A stretch of 64,000 bases of DNA from Favolaschia claudopus. Lineage: Eukaryota > Basidiomycota > Agaricomycetes > Agaricales > Mycenaceae. The first letter of the stretch is position 1, and each line of letters begins with the position of its first letter. The translations under genes were made by a program, and so were the position numbers. Under the pieces are notes generated by a model. That model ran no database searches. It saw nothing but the letters and a program-made list of their open reading frames with translations, and was not told the origin of the DNA. Shown piece after piece: positions 1-11,465 of this stretch. The stretch is from contig JAWWNJ010000104.1 in the NCBI GenBank assembly GCA_037176885.1, forward strand, positions 248,001 through 312,000, read 5' to 3'.

Positions 1-167
1 ATTAGTGTTTTCGGCAAGCAGAATCTGTACCAAAAATGGTGAGTGCACCACTACCGATCAGCAGTCCAATCGCTGATTGAACGTGCGTCCACCAGTACAC
101 CCTTGAGCTCGCACCCCACCATGTCCCGCAACATTGTTTGGCTCAAAATTATATTTTCCGAGTCGTG

Positions 168-665
168 ACACTGGCAGAACCGTACGCTCACCGTTTTCTT
201 GAAATAGTCTCCGGCGCGAACATCGGATATGGTCTGATATCCCTTGCTAGGCGCCCTAATACATTCATTTTTGCTGGAACCCACGATCCTTTTACGGAGT
301 CGCTGCTGCAGCTTTATCAAGGCATTGCGATGTCAAACTCGCCTCGGGCGACTAAGAAGATGAAAAGGTTGTCATCGTGGGGAGTTCGAAAAATTGCAGG
401 TCGACTAGATGTTGCTATCGCGAATGCCGGTGAGTTCTCCTTCATAGATCCTCATCCTTACCTTCAAGCCTCCATATCAACACATTAATTCAATTATAGC
501 CGCCATGATCGATTGCGGCGGGCATGTAGTCAATACCCTCCCTCTCCGTTTTCCGCGAGCACTGCGAAGTCAAGACCCTTGAGCCAGTCGTCCTCTTTCA
601 AGCTGCGGACCAACTCCTCCTCGCCTCCCCACTGGTGCAGCACGCTCACCAACAGACTAGGTCGA
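168..665 (+). pseudogene. Decayed short-chain dehydrogenase/reductase (SDR) fragment
   Basis: The translation from about 168 contains a Rossmann-like start (NIGYGLISLARRPNTFIFAG) and then, near 400-430, the SDR strand-4 signature GRLDVAIANAG. A splice donor (gtgagt) follows directly at 431, with an acceptor at the end of a pyrimidine/AT stretch near 500. Beyond it, in another frame near 582-640, is a segment reading VVLFQAADQLLLAS, which resembles the SDR stretch after the catalytic-loop region. The frames do not join into one ORF, there is no convincing start, and the catalytic YxxxK is not visible. SDRs are NAD(P)-dependent oxidoreductases. This copy looks truncated and frameshifted; the identification rests on two motifs. 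Confidence 0.6.
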
Positions 666-2141
666 ATGTCAAACAAATGTCAAAAAAACAAAAGTTAAAC
701 TTTATCATGAGACCCCGGGCGGGACCTCCTTGCCTCATAAACTATTATCATTATCATTCTTCTACCGCGAGTCGGCTAAAAATGATTTTCGAGCGCCAGC
801 CGGGCTTTGGGGGGACGTGAACACATACGGTTATATTACGCTGAAATTATAGATCGCAAACATGTTTGTGGTGTGTAGAGATTCGAAAGAAGCTGGTACT
901 GTACCTATGAACCCTCTTCGGGGCACGGTCTCTCTGAATCTCTGACAAAAGAAATTATATTACTACTACTCAGATCGGTGGGTGAGTATCAACCAGGAGC
1001 GCCATTCCATATAGTCTCTCATAGCCAGACTTCAACACATTTGACCTCGTACCTCGGTCGTGTTGAAGTCTGTTTTTAAGTTCATAGGCGTGTCAACGGT
1101 AGAATCTTATTATATAATCTTTGTGGCTGTGCTTTTTACGGCAATTTAGTTCACTTTTCTTATAGCGCCTTCCCTCACGCACATATGGATCCAAATCTTA
1201 AGTATATAGCCTCTATAGGTACATATCTACCTGTCTGGAAAAAAAATTGATATCAAATGCATCTTCTGCGCCGACGCACTGACCTTTCGCTCCGCCTTGT
1301 GACACCTGTGACAGAATCATCACGCATTTTTCCAACCACTTCCTGCGGTGCCTTGTCGTGATTCCGGCAACTTAAGACCTCAGGGAGACTCGTATGAATC
1401 TATATAGGCGCCCTACTCCGAGTTCAAGCCTTAGATACCATGGCAATGGGTAGAAAATGTGATTCCATAATCCGAATTCTACTCCTTGCACGCGGTTGAT
1501 CTTAAAAATGGACTACATTCCATACTACTATGCTCGTTCTTATTTACTATCGATTTCATACTTATTAGCGCGCAAGGCAAGGCCTTAAGCGCCAGGGACA
1601 ACGGAGCATTCAACAGAGCCGTAATCAGATACGGTATGGCGTCTCCGAGTTTATTATAGAAAATTCAGGTGCTGTGAATCTCCCGCCCCAGTATGAACAA
1701 TGTTATATTCCTCGCTTTGAAGCGAGTCGGCAGTAGGCCGGTAGGTAAATTATCATAGTCTGAGATACTCCCAATTTGTACCAAGCGACAGGGATGAAGT
1801 CGAACTGCATAGGTTACATGATGTTGGGAACTTCCTGATATCCAAAGATAGCTCGCTGGGAAGTGCCGAAGGGGAATAAACAATTAAAAAAAAAGCCCGC
1901 CCTGCTGTTGAGGCAATCTAATTTCGATGCGAGCGCTAGTGCTTCCCCTCATAAGAAAGGCGGGGATGCATTGCAGCATCAGTCCCAGAAAAAGAAAAGT
2001 ACTGCACAAAGCTTTGAGCAACCCGATAGCGGCGGCAGTTACCTTCATGATGGAGGTGCACAGGTTTCTGGCATTGCCACAGAGACGCACTCACAAGCAC
2101 GACAGTGGCACCAACAGCGCTCCATTTCCACCCTCACTATC
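666..2141. other. Non-coding stretch, no gene seen
   Basis: AT-rich stretch with no ORF that resembles a gene on either strand. An inverted repeat near 1028-1073 (cagacttcaacac ... gtgttgaagtctg) would form a stem, but nothing ties it to a function. The last 280 bases are open in frame with the downstream membrane protein but are lysine/serine rich and begin with a non-ATG codon, so they are treated as leader. Confidence 0.5.
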
Positions 2142-4013
2142 ATGTCCTCGTTCTTCGAGCAAGTTCAAGTTGTACTCGCTCAAGCCCCAGTCAACGATGT
2201 GATCTCCTGGCCTTCAGGCGTCTTGCTCCTGGCGAGCGTGCTCTACGCGGCACTCGGAAACAGTCCGGACCGTCTCTGGGAGATCGAGCCAGCGGCCGGA
2301 ATATTTTTATTCGCTGGTCTCCCCTTAATCTCCATAACAGCCATGAATCGCGTCAATTGGGTGGCAAACGCGTGCCACTTTGTCTCTGGTATACGAACTG
2401 CGTTCGGGAAGTATAATTTTTGGATGAGGGCCGACGAAATTGGGCAGCCTACCCGCGATGAGGCGTTGTGGAAGGCTTCACGGCGCTTGAATTGCGTGTC
2501 GTGGGATGCCAGACCGGAAGTGCCCATGCACGCTGTCCGCTGGACAATCACGGCTGCAGGATTTGTTCGTCCCATTCCGCGGACCAATCCTCCAATCGCT
2601 ATGCCGGTGCCTCAAGTTACACCCAAATTATCGCATCCAAGCGCTCGCGACTTTCTCCTCTTCGCCGCGACGGACTATCATGTCTTCCGTGAGACACTCG
2701 TACAGGTGTACTCAGGAGACATTCTCGTATTCTCCACCGAAGGAATGCCCGCCAGCGCTGTTGTTGATGTGGACAGCGAACAGGAAGCCATTCCTGTTGT
2801 GATAGCACAGATGGTACGCAGACCTAGGGCCCAATCACCGCATGGCCGAGGCACGGACCCAACCGAAGTTAACATGGAGAATATCGATTTCGACACCCCT
2901 GCGTGCGCTATCGACTTTCACTCGTATGCGAGCGAGGCCTCCAAAGTCCACGCATCCATCCGGGAGCTTGCGCACGCCTACTATGTGGTCACACAGTACA
3001 TCAAAAGAACAGCTTTGGAGCGTCCCGGTTATGTGCCTGAAGAAATTGCACGCATTGAAGTCGGCCAGACGCTTTGGGTTGCCATTCTCGGAGGTGTGGT
3101 GTTTGACCACGGAAGGCTCACCATACAAAATCTCCCGGGAAGGAGAACACCATCTGTCCCATCTAGCGCATACCTCGAGCGTGTGGATGCTGTGCTCGAG
3201 GTCCTCCAGCCCTATGCAAACACACCAGCCTTCTTTGACCAAGTATTTAGCGACGGAATGAATACGCATGCTGCTTTACCTTTCCTCCTAGCCGGCATAA
3301 TTGGCCAAGCGATCATCTGCTACTTCCTCTCCGTCGGGACCAGTGCTGGAGTATTTACTAGCGTACTCCTCGCGAACAGTTTGTTTTCCGGCAGGCTGAA
3401 TGACTGGCACAGTCTATATTGGGGAAAGACTGGACAGACGCTCGAGCCGGGAATGAAAATGCGCGTTCCGGGGTCCAAGGATCTCATGTGCATCGCTACG
3501 TTCAATCGTACGTCGCCGAGACAAGGAGACTTGCGGCAGGGGCTTCTCCTCAATCTAGTCGGTTTGGTGTCAGCTATTTGTGGTGCTGTATTCCAGCAGG
3601 AGACACGCACGGCGTTGAACTTCGGGCCTCGGACGTCAACACGCCCATGGGTGGTTTACACATCGATCACCCTGTGCGCCGGAACATCCGCCCTAGTGGC
3701 GTTGGCGATAATAGTCCAGCAACTCAAGTCCAAAACGTGGTCAGATACCGACGAACTGCCAACGCGATGGGCGCTTTACAGCACGCTCCCAGCTTCTGTG
3801 GCTGTATCAGCGTTGGGTTTATATTTCCAGATGACGAACCAGGCACACCTTTGGCCAGTTCTGGACGCGATAGCGTGGATATCGGGAATACCCTTAGGAA
3901 TGATTGAGAATGGAAGAATGATTCCGGGTGACGATAATATTTTACATTTGCTTTTGTTGAATAGGTGGATCATGGGCGCGGTCGCAAGTTCGATTGGTAG
4001 TACATTAGTATAG
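2142..4013 (+). CDS. Multi-pass membrane protein of unknown function
   Basis: Intronless ORF of 623 aa from the ATG at 2142. The frame stays open upstream to 1863, but that part starts with GTG and is low complexity, so the ATG is preferred. I see hydrophobic segments near residues 20-38 (SGVLLLASVLYAALG) and 45-62, and then a C-terminal cluster: ALPFLLAGIIGQAIICYFLS, LLLNLVGLVSAICGAVF, WVVYTSITLCAGTSALVALA and ALYSTLPASVAVSALGLYF. Between residues about 80 and 370 lies a long hydrophilic region. The architecture is N-terminal hairpin, large soluble domain, then about five membrane spans. I do not recognise the family. It could be one of the Agaricomycete-specific membrane proteins often found as multicopy unknowns. 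Coding status is likely because of the length and the ordered hydrophobicity. Confidence 0.72.
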   Translation: MSSFFEQVQVVLAQAPVNDVISWPSGVLLLASVLYAALGNSPDRLWEIEPAAGIFLFAGLPLISITAMNRVNWVANACHFVSGIRTAFGKYNFWMRADEIGQPTRDEALWKASRRLNCVSWDARPEVPMHAVRWTITAAGFVRPIPRTNPPIAMPVPQVTPKLSHPSARDFLLFAATDYHVFRETLVQVYSGDILVFSTEGMPASAVVDVDSEQEAIPVVIAQMVRRPRAQSPHGRGTDPTEVNMENIDFDTPACAIDFHSYASEASKVHASIRELAHAYYVVTQYIKRTALERPGYVPEEIARIEVGQTLWVAILGGVVFDHGRLTIQNLPGRRTPSVPSSAYLERVDAVLEVLQPYANTPAFFDQVFSDGMNTHAALPFLLAGIIGQAIICYFLSVGTSAGVFTSVLLANSLFSGRLNDWHSLYWGKTGQTLEPGMKMRVPGSKDLMCIATFNRTSPRQGDLRQGLLLNLVGLVSAICGAVFQQETRTALNFGPRTSTRPWVVYTSITLCAGTSALVALAIIVQQLKSKTWSDTDELPTRWALYSTLPASVAVSALGLYFQMTNQAHLWPVLDAIAWISGIPLGMIENGRMIPGDDNILHLLLLNRWIMGAVASSIGSTLV

Positions 4014-4049
4014 CCAGAGATGATCTCTTCAAGTGGACAGAGGATATAA

Positions 4050-4260
4050 AAATTGGTCTCCTGGCTGTGGTTGCTGCAAGCCCACGATATGAATGGTCTT
4101 GACGGATAGCCGAAAATTTCGGAGACAAGTTCGACCGATAGAGTCAGGATTGGGGGGTCACTCGATGGCTCCAGTTTAGTTTGAGTGAGTTCTGGGTTGG
4201 CTGGAGGCCGCCGTGGTAGTATCAGTGCGCTCAGTTCCGGAAATTCCGTGTCATTTTCCG
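4050..4260 (-). pseudogene. Truncated F-box family relic
   Basis: The minus strand between about 4260 and 4060 reads ELSALILPRRPPANPELTQT, then LEPSSDPPILTLSVELVSEIF, then breaks into unrelated sequence. This matches the linker and F-box start of the family member at 13984-15123 (LEPSTHPPILTLPLEILSEIF). The remaining F-box helices and the whole C-terminal LRR-like half are absent. A near-palindrome typical of the upstream DNA of this family (GTAACAGCGTGAC) sits at 4423-4435, about 170 bp upstream, so this appears to be the dead 5' end of a former gene copy rather than a chance ORF. Confidence 0.7.
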
Positions 4261-4422
4261 CTGAGCACGGTGCGGTATTGAGTATAGTGGATACAGGCAT
4301 AGCCAAGCAAGCGAGCTTTTGATAAGTTTTGAAAATGTGGACACACGCAAGTAGCGAGATGCGCAAGGCAAAATGGCAGTTTGATGGCCTCCGAGTCGAA
4401 AAAGCACCGGGTGACAGGAACA

Positions 4423-4435
4423 GTAACAGCGTGAC
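4423..4435. promoter_or_regulatory. GTCAC-type palindromic motif (degenerate copy)
   Basis: GTAACAGCGTGAC lies upstream of the F-box relic and differs at one position from GTCACAGCGTGAC at 61989. It is one of four related sites placed upstream of members of the same F-box family. A role as a binding site is inference. Confidence 0.35.
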
Positions 4436-6981
4436 AGAGTTTTCTGGCTTTCCACAACGTCGACGAGCGCCATGGACGTCGTGCTCTTTATTCTCCGCGC
4501 CTTTGTACTGTAACTGGATTATGCTCTATAATCTTTGCGCAAATCCATGCCGTCAAAACATGAAGTGAGTTCGCTCTCGGAATTTGCCTTATGACTGTAC
4601 CTAACTATCAGACTATCGTAGGATTCGGCTTGCAAACGCAACCAGCGATTTGGAAGGATGAAGAAGTAACCCATATCGTATAATACGGTATATGATTAGC
4701 GTCTGCATTCAGGATAAACGCTCTGACCTTGCTTCTAGGTGCAGCTGGTAAGTCTGCCGTTTGCTCTTTGCAAGTGCTACTACTGATCACGGTGAAGAGC
4801 CTTGCTCTATGGACTTTTGACACGTTCTGCTTTTGACCTCGCCAAAGCAAACGACTGTCGCGATTGAACCTCAAAGTGTGGCTAGAATCAAGTGAGGATT
4901 TCCCGTGGAGATTTCGCTCTCCTTGCCTTACATCGATCGACAGTCATCCAAATCTGCTTCCCGCTCCCAATCCCGTTCTCAGCTTTGTCATTCCGGCCTT
5001 TCTTGGTGTCCCATCCCCCTTTCGTCAGACTTCAGCTCAATGCTGATTCGTTCTTTGTACAACTCATGCGGCCATTTCAAGCCTTCGGTGACATGTGGAA
5101 AGCTTTCGGTGATCGACGAAGATTCGAGTCTCAATGAGCGTAGAACTTGTCGGCGTTGGCGTCCCGCAGCCTGTGCTGCCCACGAGCAAGAAGATGGAAG
5201 CGGCTTTGTCGTTTCTCTCTCACGAGGTCATCGTTTCGCATACTCTTGCCCCTTCGTCCCCCAGTTCCGCTTTTGTCTTGAGCGTCTCATCCTCGCGCTG
5301 TGCTTCGCCCGCCCAAGCGTCTCTGCGGCTGGCTGCTGCAGCTCCGTGGTCCCACCTCACCTGTGCGCCGTGAATGCCTATACATCAGACCACGGTGCCT
5401 TGTGCATGCACGATGCCTTCAGGTATCGTCATGCCGTTTTCGAGGATTCGACACAGCGATCGTGTATTATCTCCTTGGGCTCGAGTTGCAATGGGAGATA
5501 TTCGCTGAGATGCAGGGCGCGCCGCAATACGTTGGTGGCGCATTCACATATCTCCTCCCGCTTTCATGGTCTCCGATATCTGCGACATCTTTCACGTATC
5601 ATGATCCCTCTTGCTTCCCGCTCCGCCTGCTCTCCGACATGTATGCCAACATTCCTTAATGCACAGGCTTCCGCGGTGCTTCACGTCTTGACTTGGTCTT
5701 GACGGGGAAACTACCCGTCCCGGCTCGAGGTTCACCGCGAAAACGTACCGAGACGGGGCGTACCTATCGACATCCGTATGGGTCTTGCGACCAGGGCTTG
5801 GCTTCCCGATGCGAGAGGGAGGCAGCGCGTGTGTCTGCATTGACGCCGACCCAGCGAAATGGGACGTAACTGACGGCCGAGGCGACGTATATCCATCGTA
5901 TCGCTTGTTTTCACCATCTCGGTCAGCGGTGGCTGCTACGGATGCAGCTTTCGGATCCGGTCTTTCTGTATCAGTGCCGCAGCGCTGCTCGGGGTAGCAC
6001 CGAAAAGACTGGACCATCATCGGAGAGGCAGGAGCGCCTTGCGACCTTTCCATCAGTACAACCTCACTCGGCGTGGCCTGCCGGCTTGTCGTTTCCATCG
6101 CATCTCCTACTCAGACATCTCCGAATATCGCTTCAGTGGTGGGCAGGCCGTCAACGTCTGCATATTGTTGCGTACCGCTGGGCCCTTCAAAGTCCTTTGA
6201 GTGATTCCCTCGGGACGGCAGAGGGGTCTTTCTACATCATATATGTGCATCTACTTGAAGCAAAGGCCTCCCTCGCCCCTGCTTACCGCCTTGTCTTTCC
6301 CGTTATCCGGTTTTATCGTTCCTGCGACGCTGGCCTCGCAGACGTCACTACTGCTGCAGTGATGGGTGGGCGGTCAATGTGGGCATCTTTGACGACGGCA
6401 CAAATCCTCGCGTACGCGCCGTTTTTGCTGTTGTTTTCCAGTGCTGCGTGCACTCTCGGCCCTTGCTCACCCGTATCTCGTTGTCTATCTGTCTCTCATC
6501 TCACTGCTCTTTGGGGCGGCCGATGACATTAAGAGGTCGGGCGCGCGGGGGGGCTTCGCTCTCGACGATTACGAAGGCTACTGTACTACCAGTGGCGGCT
6601 GTGGAAGGTCGTAGACGGGCCTCCCGTCTTGCCCGTTCCTGTGCGAGCCAATGTTCCTCTTGCGCGGATCCAGCCGGTCCAGAGATTCATACAAACAGAT
6701 CGCTATTGAAGATATGGACTTTGGAAGCTCTTTTAGGAGTGGGATAACGGGGTTACGAATCGTTTGCGCCTCCATATCACTCATATCCTATACCGTATAC
6801 CACTTCGACTTCACTTCGACCGGTGTCCTCGTAGCACATCGATTCAGGTCGTACTCCGTATCGAGAATCGCTACACGACCTGACTACAGATTGTATGGCT
6901 AGAATTGAGGCGGGAGGTCGCCCTGAATATTCGCTTTTTTGTCATTGACAAATATATATCGCGCATGGAATCCCAATCTCT
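4436..6981. other. Long gene-poor stretch
   Basis: Several overlapping open frames of 100-265 codons occur between 4900 and 6550, but none shows a recognisable domain. The frames overlap each other on both strands, and their composition is Ser/Arg/Cys rich, as expected for GC-rich non-coding DNA. I see no RNA gene or clear transposon terminus. Confidence 0.45.
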
Positions 6982-8115
6982 TCAAGAATAAATGATCAAA
7001 GGGATCAACGGGAAAGCATCCCGGTAGGCATGCTCGGGAATGGTTGGGCTGAGGATGCGTAGCTCCTCGAGCGTCGATCTGTACTTTGACATGAGTGCTT
7101 TGAGTGTCGTGATGCGGGCTGATTGAGGCGACCCAAGCATGCGTTCTGGTAGTGTCAAGCAGCGGAGAGCGGGAGTGTCGAGAAGGGCAAGGAAATCCAT
7201 ATCCGCATCGCTACTCTGATGGAAATCCAGTCTCTCGAGACGCGGTAGCGTTAACTCCGTGACTGAGAGGTTTTCTGGGACATCGTCGTCCAGATACGGG
7301 AAGATGAGGTCCAGGGATAGGTTCACGAGGCGCGTAGCCTGTAGCAACCCTGGCACGCAGCGTCCCGAATGTATAGCCGTCAATTTGAGGGACGTCAATT
7401 GCGCCCAAGGAAGAATGAAACTTCGAATGCCATGGTCATCCAAAGCGACCGAATGAAGGAGGGGAACGTCTTCGTTTCGCAGTGTGAGGGGTTCGTGAAA
7501 AGGTGGGAGGAGGGAGATTTTCAGAGTGCGGAGTAATGGCATGGGTTCGTCCAACGCATTCCGTAGCAGCTTGTCTGCAGCAGCATCATTTCTGAGATTT
7601 GCATTTAATTCGAGGTGCTCCCAGCGAGCACGATGGGGGAAGGCGGCCGCGAAGACAGGGAACCAGTGATTGATATTGTAGTCGTATGCGTGGATAGAAA
7701 GTGGATAAGGAGCGGATCTGTTCAAACGCATTTCAGCGAACCAGATCGCTCCTTCCATGCTGGGTCTTCCCCCAAAACAAGTCAGGTTGACCGCCCTCCA
7801 TAAGGTGCGGGTCGCCAGAGCGATTTCGCGCCATTGACGACAAATATGGGTGAGATAGATCGGGGAATGTAACCCGACGAGCGGCGGAACGTCTGGGTAT
7901 GGCGGTAAGGATTGGAGGAAGATTTCGGCGATGATTTCGTTAGGTAGGGTCAAGACTGGATACTTGAATGCTTTGAGACGCTGCTCCGCAGATCCCTTGG
8001 CTGCGTTGAGCTCGGAAATCGTGATTCGTAAGGCGGATATTTGGGCTTCAAGATCGAAAATCTGGGTGTCGACGTTCGCGACGAAAGCGCGGTCGGCTTT
8101 TAAGGAATCAAGCAT
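6982..8115 (-). CDS. F-box protein, coiled-coil N-terminus (family copy 1)
   Basis: Intronless, 377 aa from the ATG at 8115. The frame is open 67 codons further upstream, but paralogues all begin at the equivalent MLxSLxxD. Residues 1-48 form a heptad-rich coiled coil (LEAQISALRITISELNAAKG). The F-box spans about 51-110: KYPVLTLPNEIIAEIFLQSL, then LTHICRQWREIALATRTLWRAV, which holds the conserved Leu-Pro, Cys-x-x-Trp and Leu-Trp positions. The rest is leucine-rich with irregular repeats. F-box proteins bind Skp1 and bring substrates to SCF ubiquitin ligases; the C-terminal half would choose the substrate. It shares its plan with the genes at 18733, 20525, 58199 and 62301. No substrate can be inferred. 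Confidence 0.88.
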   Translation of the reverse strand: MLDSLKADRAFVANVDTQIFDLEAQISALRITISELNAAKGSAEQRLKAFKYPVLTLPNEIIAEIFLQSLPPYPDVPPLVGLHSPIYLTHICRQWREIALATRTLWRAVNLTCFGGRPSMEGAIWFAEMRLNRSAPYPLSIHAYDYNINHWFPVFAAAFPHRARWEHLELNANLRNDAAADKLLRNALDEPMPLLRTLKISLLPPFHEPLTLRNEDVPLLHSVALDDHGIRSFILPWAQLTSLKLTAIHSGRCVPGLLQATRLVNLSLDLIFPYLDDDVPENLSVTELTLPRLERLDFHQSSDADMDFLALLDTPALRCLTLPERMLGSPQSARITTLKALMSKYRSTLEELRILSPTIPEHAYRDAFPLIPLIIYS

Positions 8116-11100
8116 AACTACGAGCAAGGAGGGGGGATAGTCTACAGTCTGAGAGAGCACTGTTGAAGGGAAGAGGATGTCACGGTGCCAGGGCCGAGAG
8201 CGGAGACTGAGTGGGCGTCGTGAAAGTTTCAAAAGGATAACACGTCGAAGGAAAGCGTGGGAGTTTGCTTGCTTCACCTTTGTCCAGGTCCCAGGACAAG
8301 TCCAGGACCATCTCAAGTGACTATAGTCTGAGGATTCACATAGGTACTCTATTAACCGCTACGTTTTTGTGCTGCCATCTTGAATTCAAAGAGTTAAGCT
8401 ATGGAGATCACAGAGTCAACTTTTCGAGAAAGCAGTTGTCTACAAGATTCGGTGAAGTTAAAAGTCACAGAGGGCACACGAAGTCATGACAGAACAGCAA
8501 AGAGTTAGTATTCGAGGGTATAAACCACCTAGACGGGTAGAGCAATAGTCCCGTCGCCGTGATGCGACTAATCAGAAGATTAGGCATAGCAAAAGGGGGA
8601 GCGGAGGAGTATGAGTGATGGCGTAGCATCCACGGCGACGAGTATGAGTGGAGCGGAGCTTTCACCGCCGCCGCCACGTAGTCGTGATACATGTCTTCGC
8701 CCAGCACATCACAAACTCTGTCCCCCTTTCGTCCGTACCGCCAAAACCGGCGACTCTTGCCCCATCACCCGCCCGACATCCGCGTCGCCAGCCCAGCAGG
8801 CCAAATCGAAGCTGGAGAACCGCATACTATGCGTCGTCGGAGCAGCACCCCACTCTAGTCTCGAGCGTACACGTCCTCAGGCACACCTGCATCCTCACAC
8901 TCTCATCAATTCTTCTCCCTTTCGCACACAACACCGTATGCGGCCTCGACCTCCTCTTGCTAAATCATGGCGTTCCTCCATCCGCTATCCCGCGCCGGTC
9001 TCGAGAAACTCAAGACTACCATCATCGGCGGACAAGCCTTCAGAATTGCAAGAAAGGAATCGTGCTCTGGGAGGCATGCTGCTGGGGCGGGTGCGACGCC
9101 TGTGCCCGAAAGAGCGGGAATGCCCACAACGAGCACAAAGCAGGTTGGGGAGACTGGATGGGGCGAGGCTGAAAACGACGTATGTGATACAGACGCATTG
9201 ACTCGGCGAATGAAGTGAAAGGGATGTAGGTGCGGAAGATATGTCCTCCAAAGACACGGGTGCACCGTTGGGTGGTGAGGGACAGTCCAGACAATACAAT
9301 ACGATAGTGTTGACCGAAGAGGTGTCGCGTGCATGAAGCTGGACCGAGGCATTCGAGGGCGTCGGAACGACGGCGGAGTATGTATGAATGTCGTTGGTGT
9401 AAAAGCAGCCGTCACGGGTCAAAGGGATGAAGGCATCCGGCTGCGGCCTTCTCTGCGCCAAGGGAAATCCGCTGCGACGACGGCGAAGAGGAGTAGCAGT
9501 CGCATCGATGTCGGCGCTCGCTGTGCATGGTCATTGGTGTCAATGCAAAAGAAAGATGAGGCAGACGGTGGCGAGGCCGAGCAGAGGATCGACACGAGTG
9601 TCGCTATACAGGTAAAGTAAACACGTTATTCGAGTGAGAGAGGGGTAACGAGGAAGAAGGGGAAGGCGAGTATACAGTACACAAAGTAGTATATGAATCA
9701 TTCATGTGAAGGAAGAGTGTAGTAAGGGATGGGATGTGAGCAGCAACAGGGAAAATATGAAGGAAAAGAGGGGGTAACGCAAACGGGTGGGCGGCACGAG
9801 ATTGTAAAAATGAGAATGAGAGGGTGAGGGAAGGGGATGAGGCGGAAGTCCCCGTACTATCATATCGATGCCGGGAAGAACTTTGGGAGAAAGGGAGGAC
9901 ATATAGACGACGGGAGGAGGGTAGTGAGTATGTGAATGGAGGTATAGAGGGACCGCGAAGGGAGAGGATTATGGGATCGTAGGAAAAATCTTTTGGCCAG
10001 CGTGTAAGCTTGCATCATGGCAAAGGCAAGGCGTCGGAAGATCCCACCAGCGATGCGTCGCACTGTAACGCGCCGTAGGAAGAACTCGGGCTGACTGTAT
10101 CGAGGTCAAGCAAAGCCGACCAAGATTCGGGGTCTCAAAACGACCTATCAATCCCGGAGATACCCCAGCGGTATCAAGGATATGGGGTGGGCCCTCGCAG
10201 CATAGACAGGCTACAATCGCATGACGTTTGTTAGGACGAGAATGGTTATGTTGAGATGGATGGAGGTACACTGACCATTCCCAGATGCAGTCAATGAGTC
10301 CAACGATATAAAACATCCTCAAGCCGCGTACAATGAAAAGCGATTCGTTCACCCACAAATAATGATTTAGAGCAGAGATTTGAGGAACGCAAGTCTACCG
10401 CAGAAAAGCGATGATCTTGGGGACTCGAGTTACGTTGGGTCGGAGTAAAAAGACATTCGGACGCGCACCTTGGACGTTAATCCACCGTTCCGTGAACGTC
10501 GCTCTCGTCGAGAAGTTTCAGCACAAGCGACAATTCCTTCGCTTCATGGACTTCAATTGAATCAATTCGCGGTATCGAAGAAGCCCAGGATCAACGTGCT
10601 CAGGGCCAGCTTTCTCCTGGTATCACTAGTCTCTGGCGAAGAGCTCTGACCCATGCATTTCTGAATGTCACCAATGACCATGGATTTTTTGTTTCTTCAG
10701 GTCTTTGTCCCGAAAAGAGATGAGAAATCATGAGTATTTGACGGAGTCTGAGGTCGCGAGGTCTTCTTGCATGTTTCAGACTGTGTGTGTAGTCGCTCGC
10801 CTTCGCGGTCGTTGTCGTTGTTGGTGAGGAGGAGTGGAGGTGGGCTAACCCTAACCTTTTGCATCAACTACACTCGGGCCGGCGGGCCGGTGACAGCTCT
10901 TGAACCCGAACCACCTTGACGCGGGGATTATTTATGCAGTCGCTCACGGTCGCTAGCAAACGTCGTATAGGGACCCCGCTCTAGCATGATTCAAGTCTTG
11001 CTCTATCGCTGGTCACCCTCTCACCGAAACGTTCGAAGTTCGGCCTAGGATCGAGCTCTGAAATTTCACATCTTCAAGAATCGATTGTGCTTCAAGTTGT

Positions 11101-11465
11101 CCCGCTAGACCCCGCATACATACTCATGATTTTGAGCAAAATCTTGGGTGTTGTTACAATCAGACCCACAGTCGTTAAGCACTCGGTTTAATGTTTGTTT
11201 TTGCTGCGGAACTCATTTCTTCGTTTGACCACAGTTTCGAGTATTTCGCGGATGATAGGTGTGATTTGCAGGCTCTCGTTTTTTCCCCGTTTCAGACTGA
11301 GTTACTTATAGCTATATCAAGTGTTTACATAAATAAATTCGTAGCCTTGTATAAGTTGTAAGTCACCTCCTACTCAGATCTCACGGCAACGGCTAACAAA
11401 ACGCGTTGTTTGCAGATTACTGTACAGAGTGACTGTCACATCGCGGCCCACTTGACCAAAACCGC
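8116..11465. other. 3.3-kb gene-poor stretch
   Basis: No confident gene. Between 8611 and 9201 several frames overlap. One minor frame ending at 9172 contains a Cys/Trp-rich segment (WEACCWGGCDACARKSGNAH) preceded by a basic stretch. It could be a stray exon, but no start or splice context supports it. From 9620 to 9970 the plus strand is strongly purine rich. From 9970 to 11465 I see nothing beyond short AT-rich runs and a single CTAACCCTAACC near 10854. Confidence 0.4.
9620..9970 (+). repeat. Purine-rich tract
   Basis: About 350 bp in which the plus strand is mostly A and G (for example gagagaggggtaacgaggaa, then gaaggggaaggcgag and gagaatgagagggtgaggga). It is not a simple tandem repeat. 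It gives spurious Ser/Pro/Leu-rich frames on the minus strand. Confidence 0.5.

Noticed and set aside
1863..2141. N-terminal extension of the membrane protein
   Set aside because: Starts with GTG, is low complexity, and a good ATG follows at 2142 directly before the first hydrophobic segment.
4905..6526. Long open frames (up to 265 codons) in GC-rich DNA
   Set aside because: They overlap on both strands, carry no domain, hydrophobic pattern or splice context, and have Arg/Ser/Cys-rich composition typical of non-coding frames.
8116..8316. 67-codon upstream extension of F-box copy 1
   Set aside because: Paralogues begin at the MLxSLxxD position, so the upstream open frame is most likely leader sequence.
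8611..9201. Overlapping frames with a Cys/Trp-rich piece (WEACCWGGCDAC)
   Set aside because: No start, no introns joining the frames and no family recognised; mentioned only as a possible stray exon.
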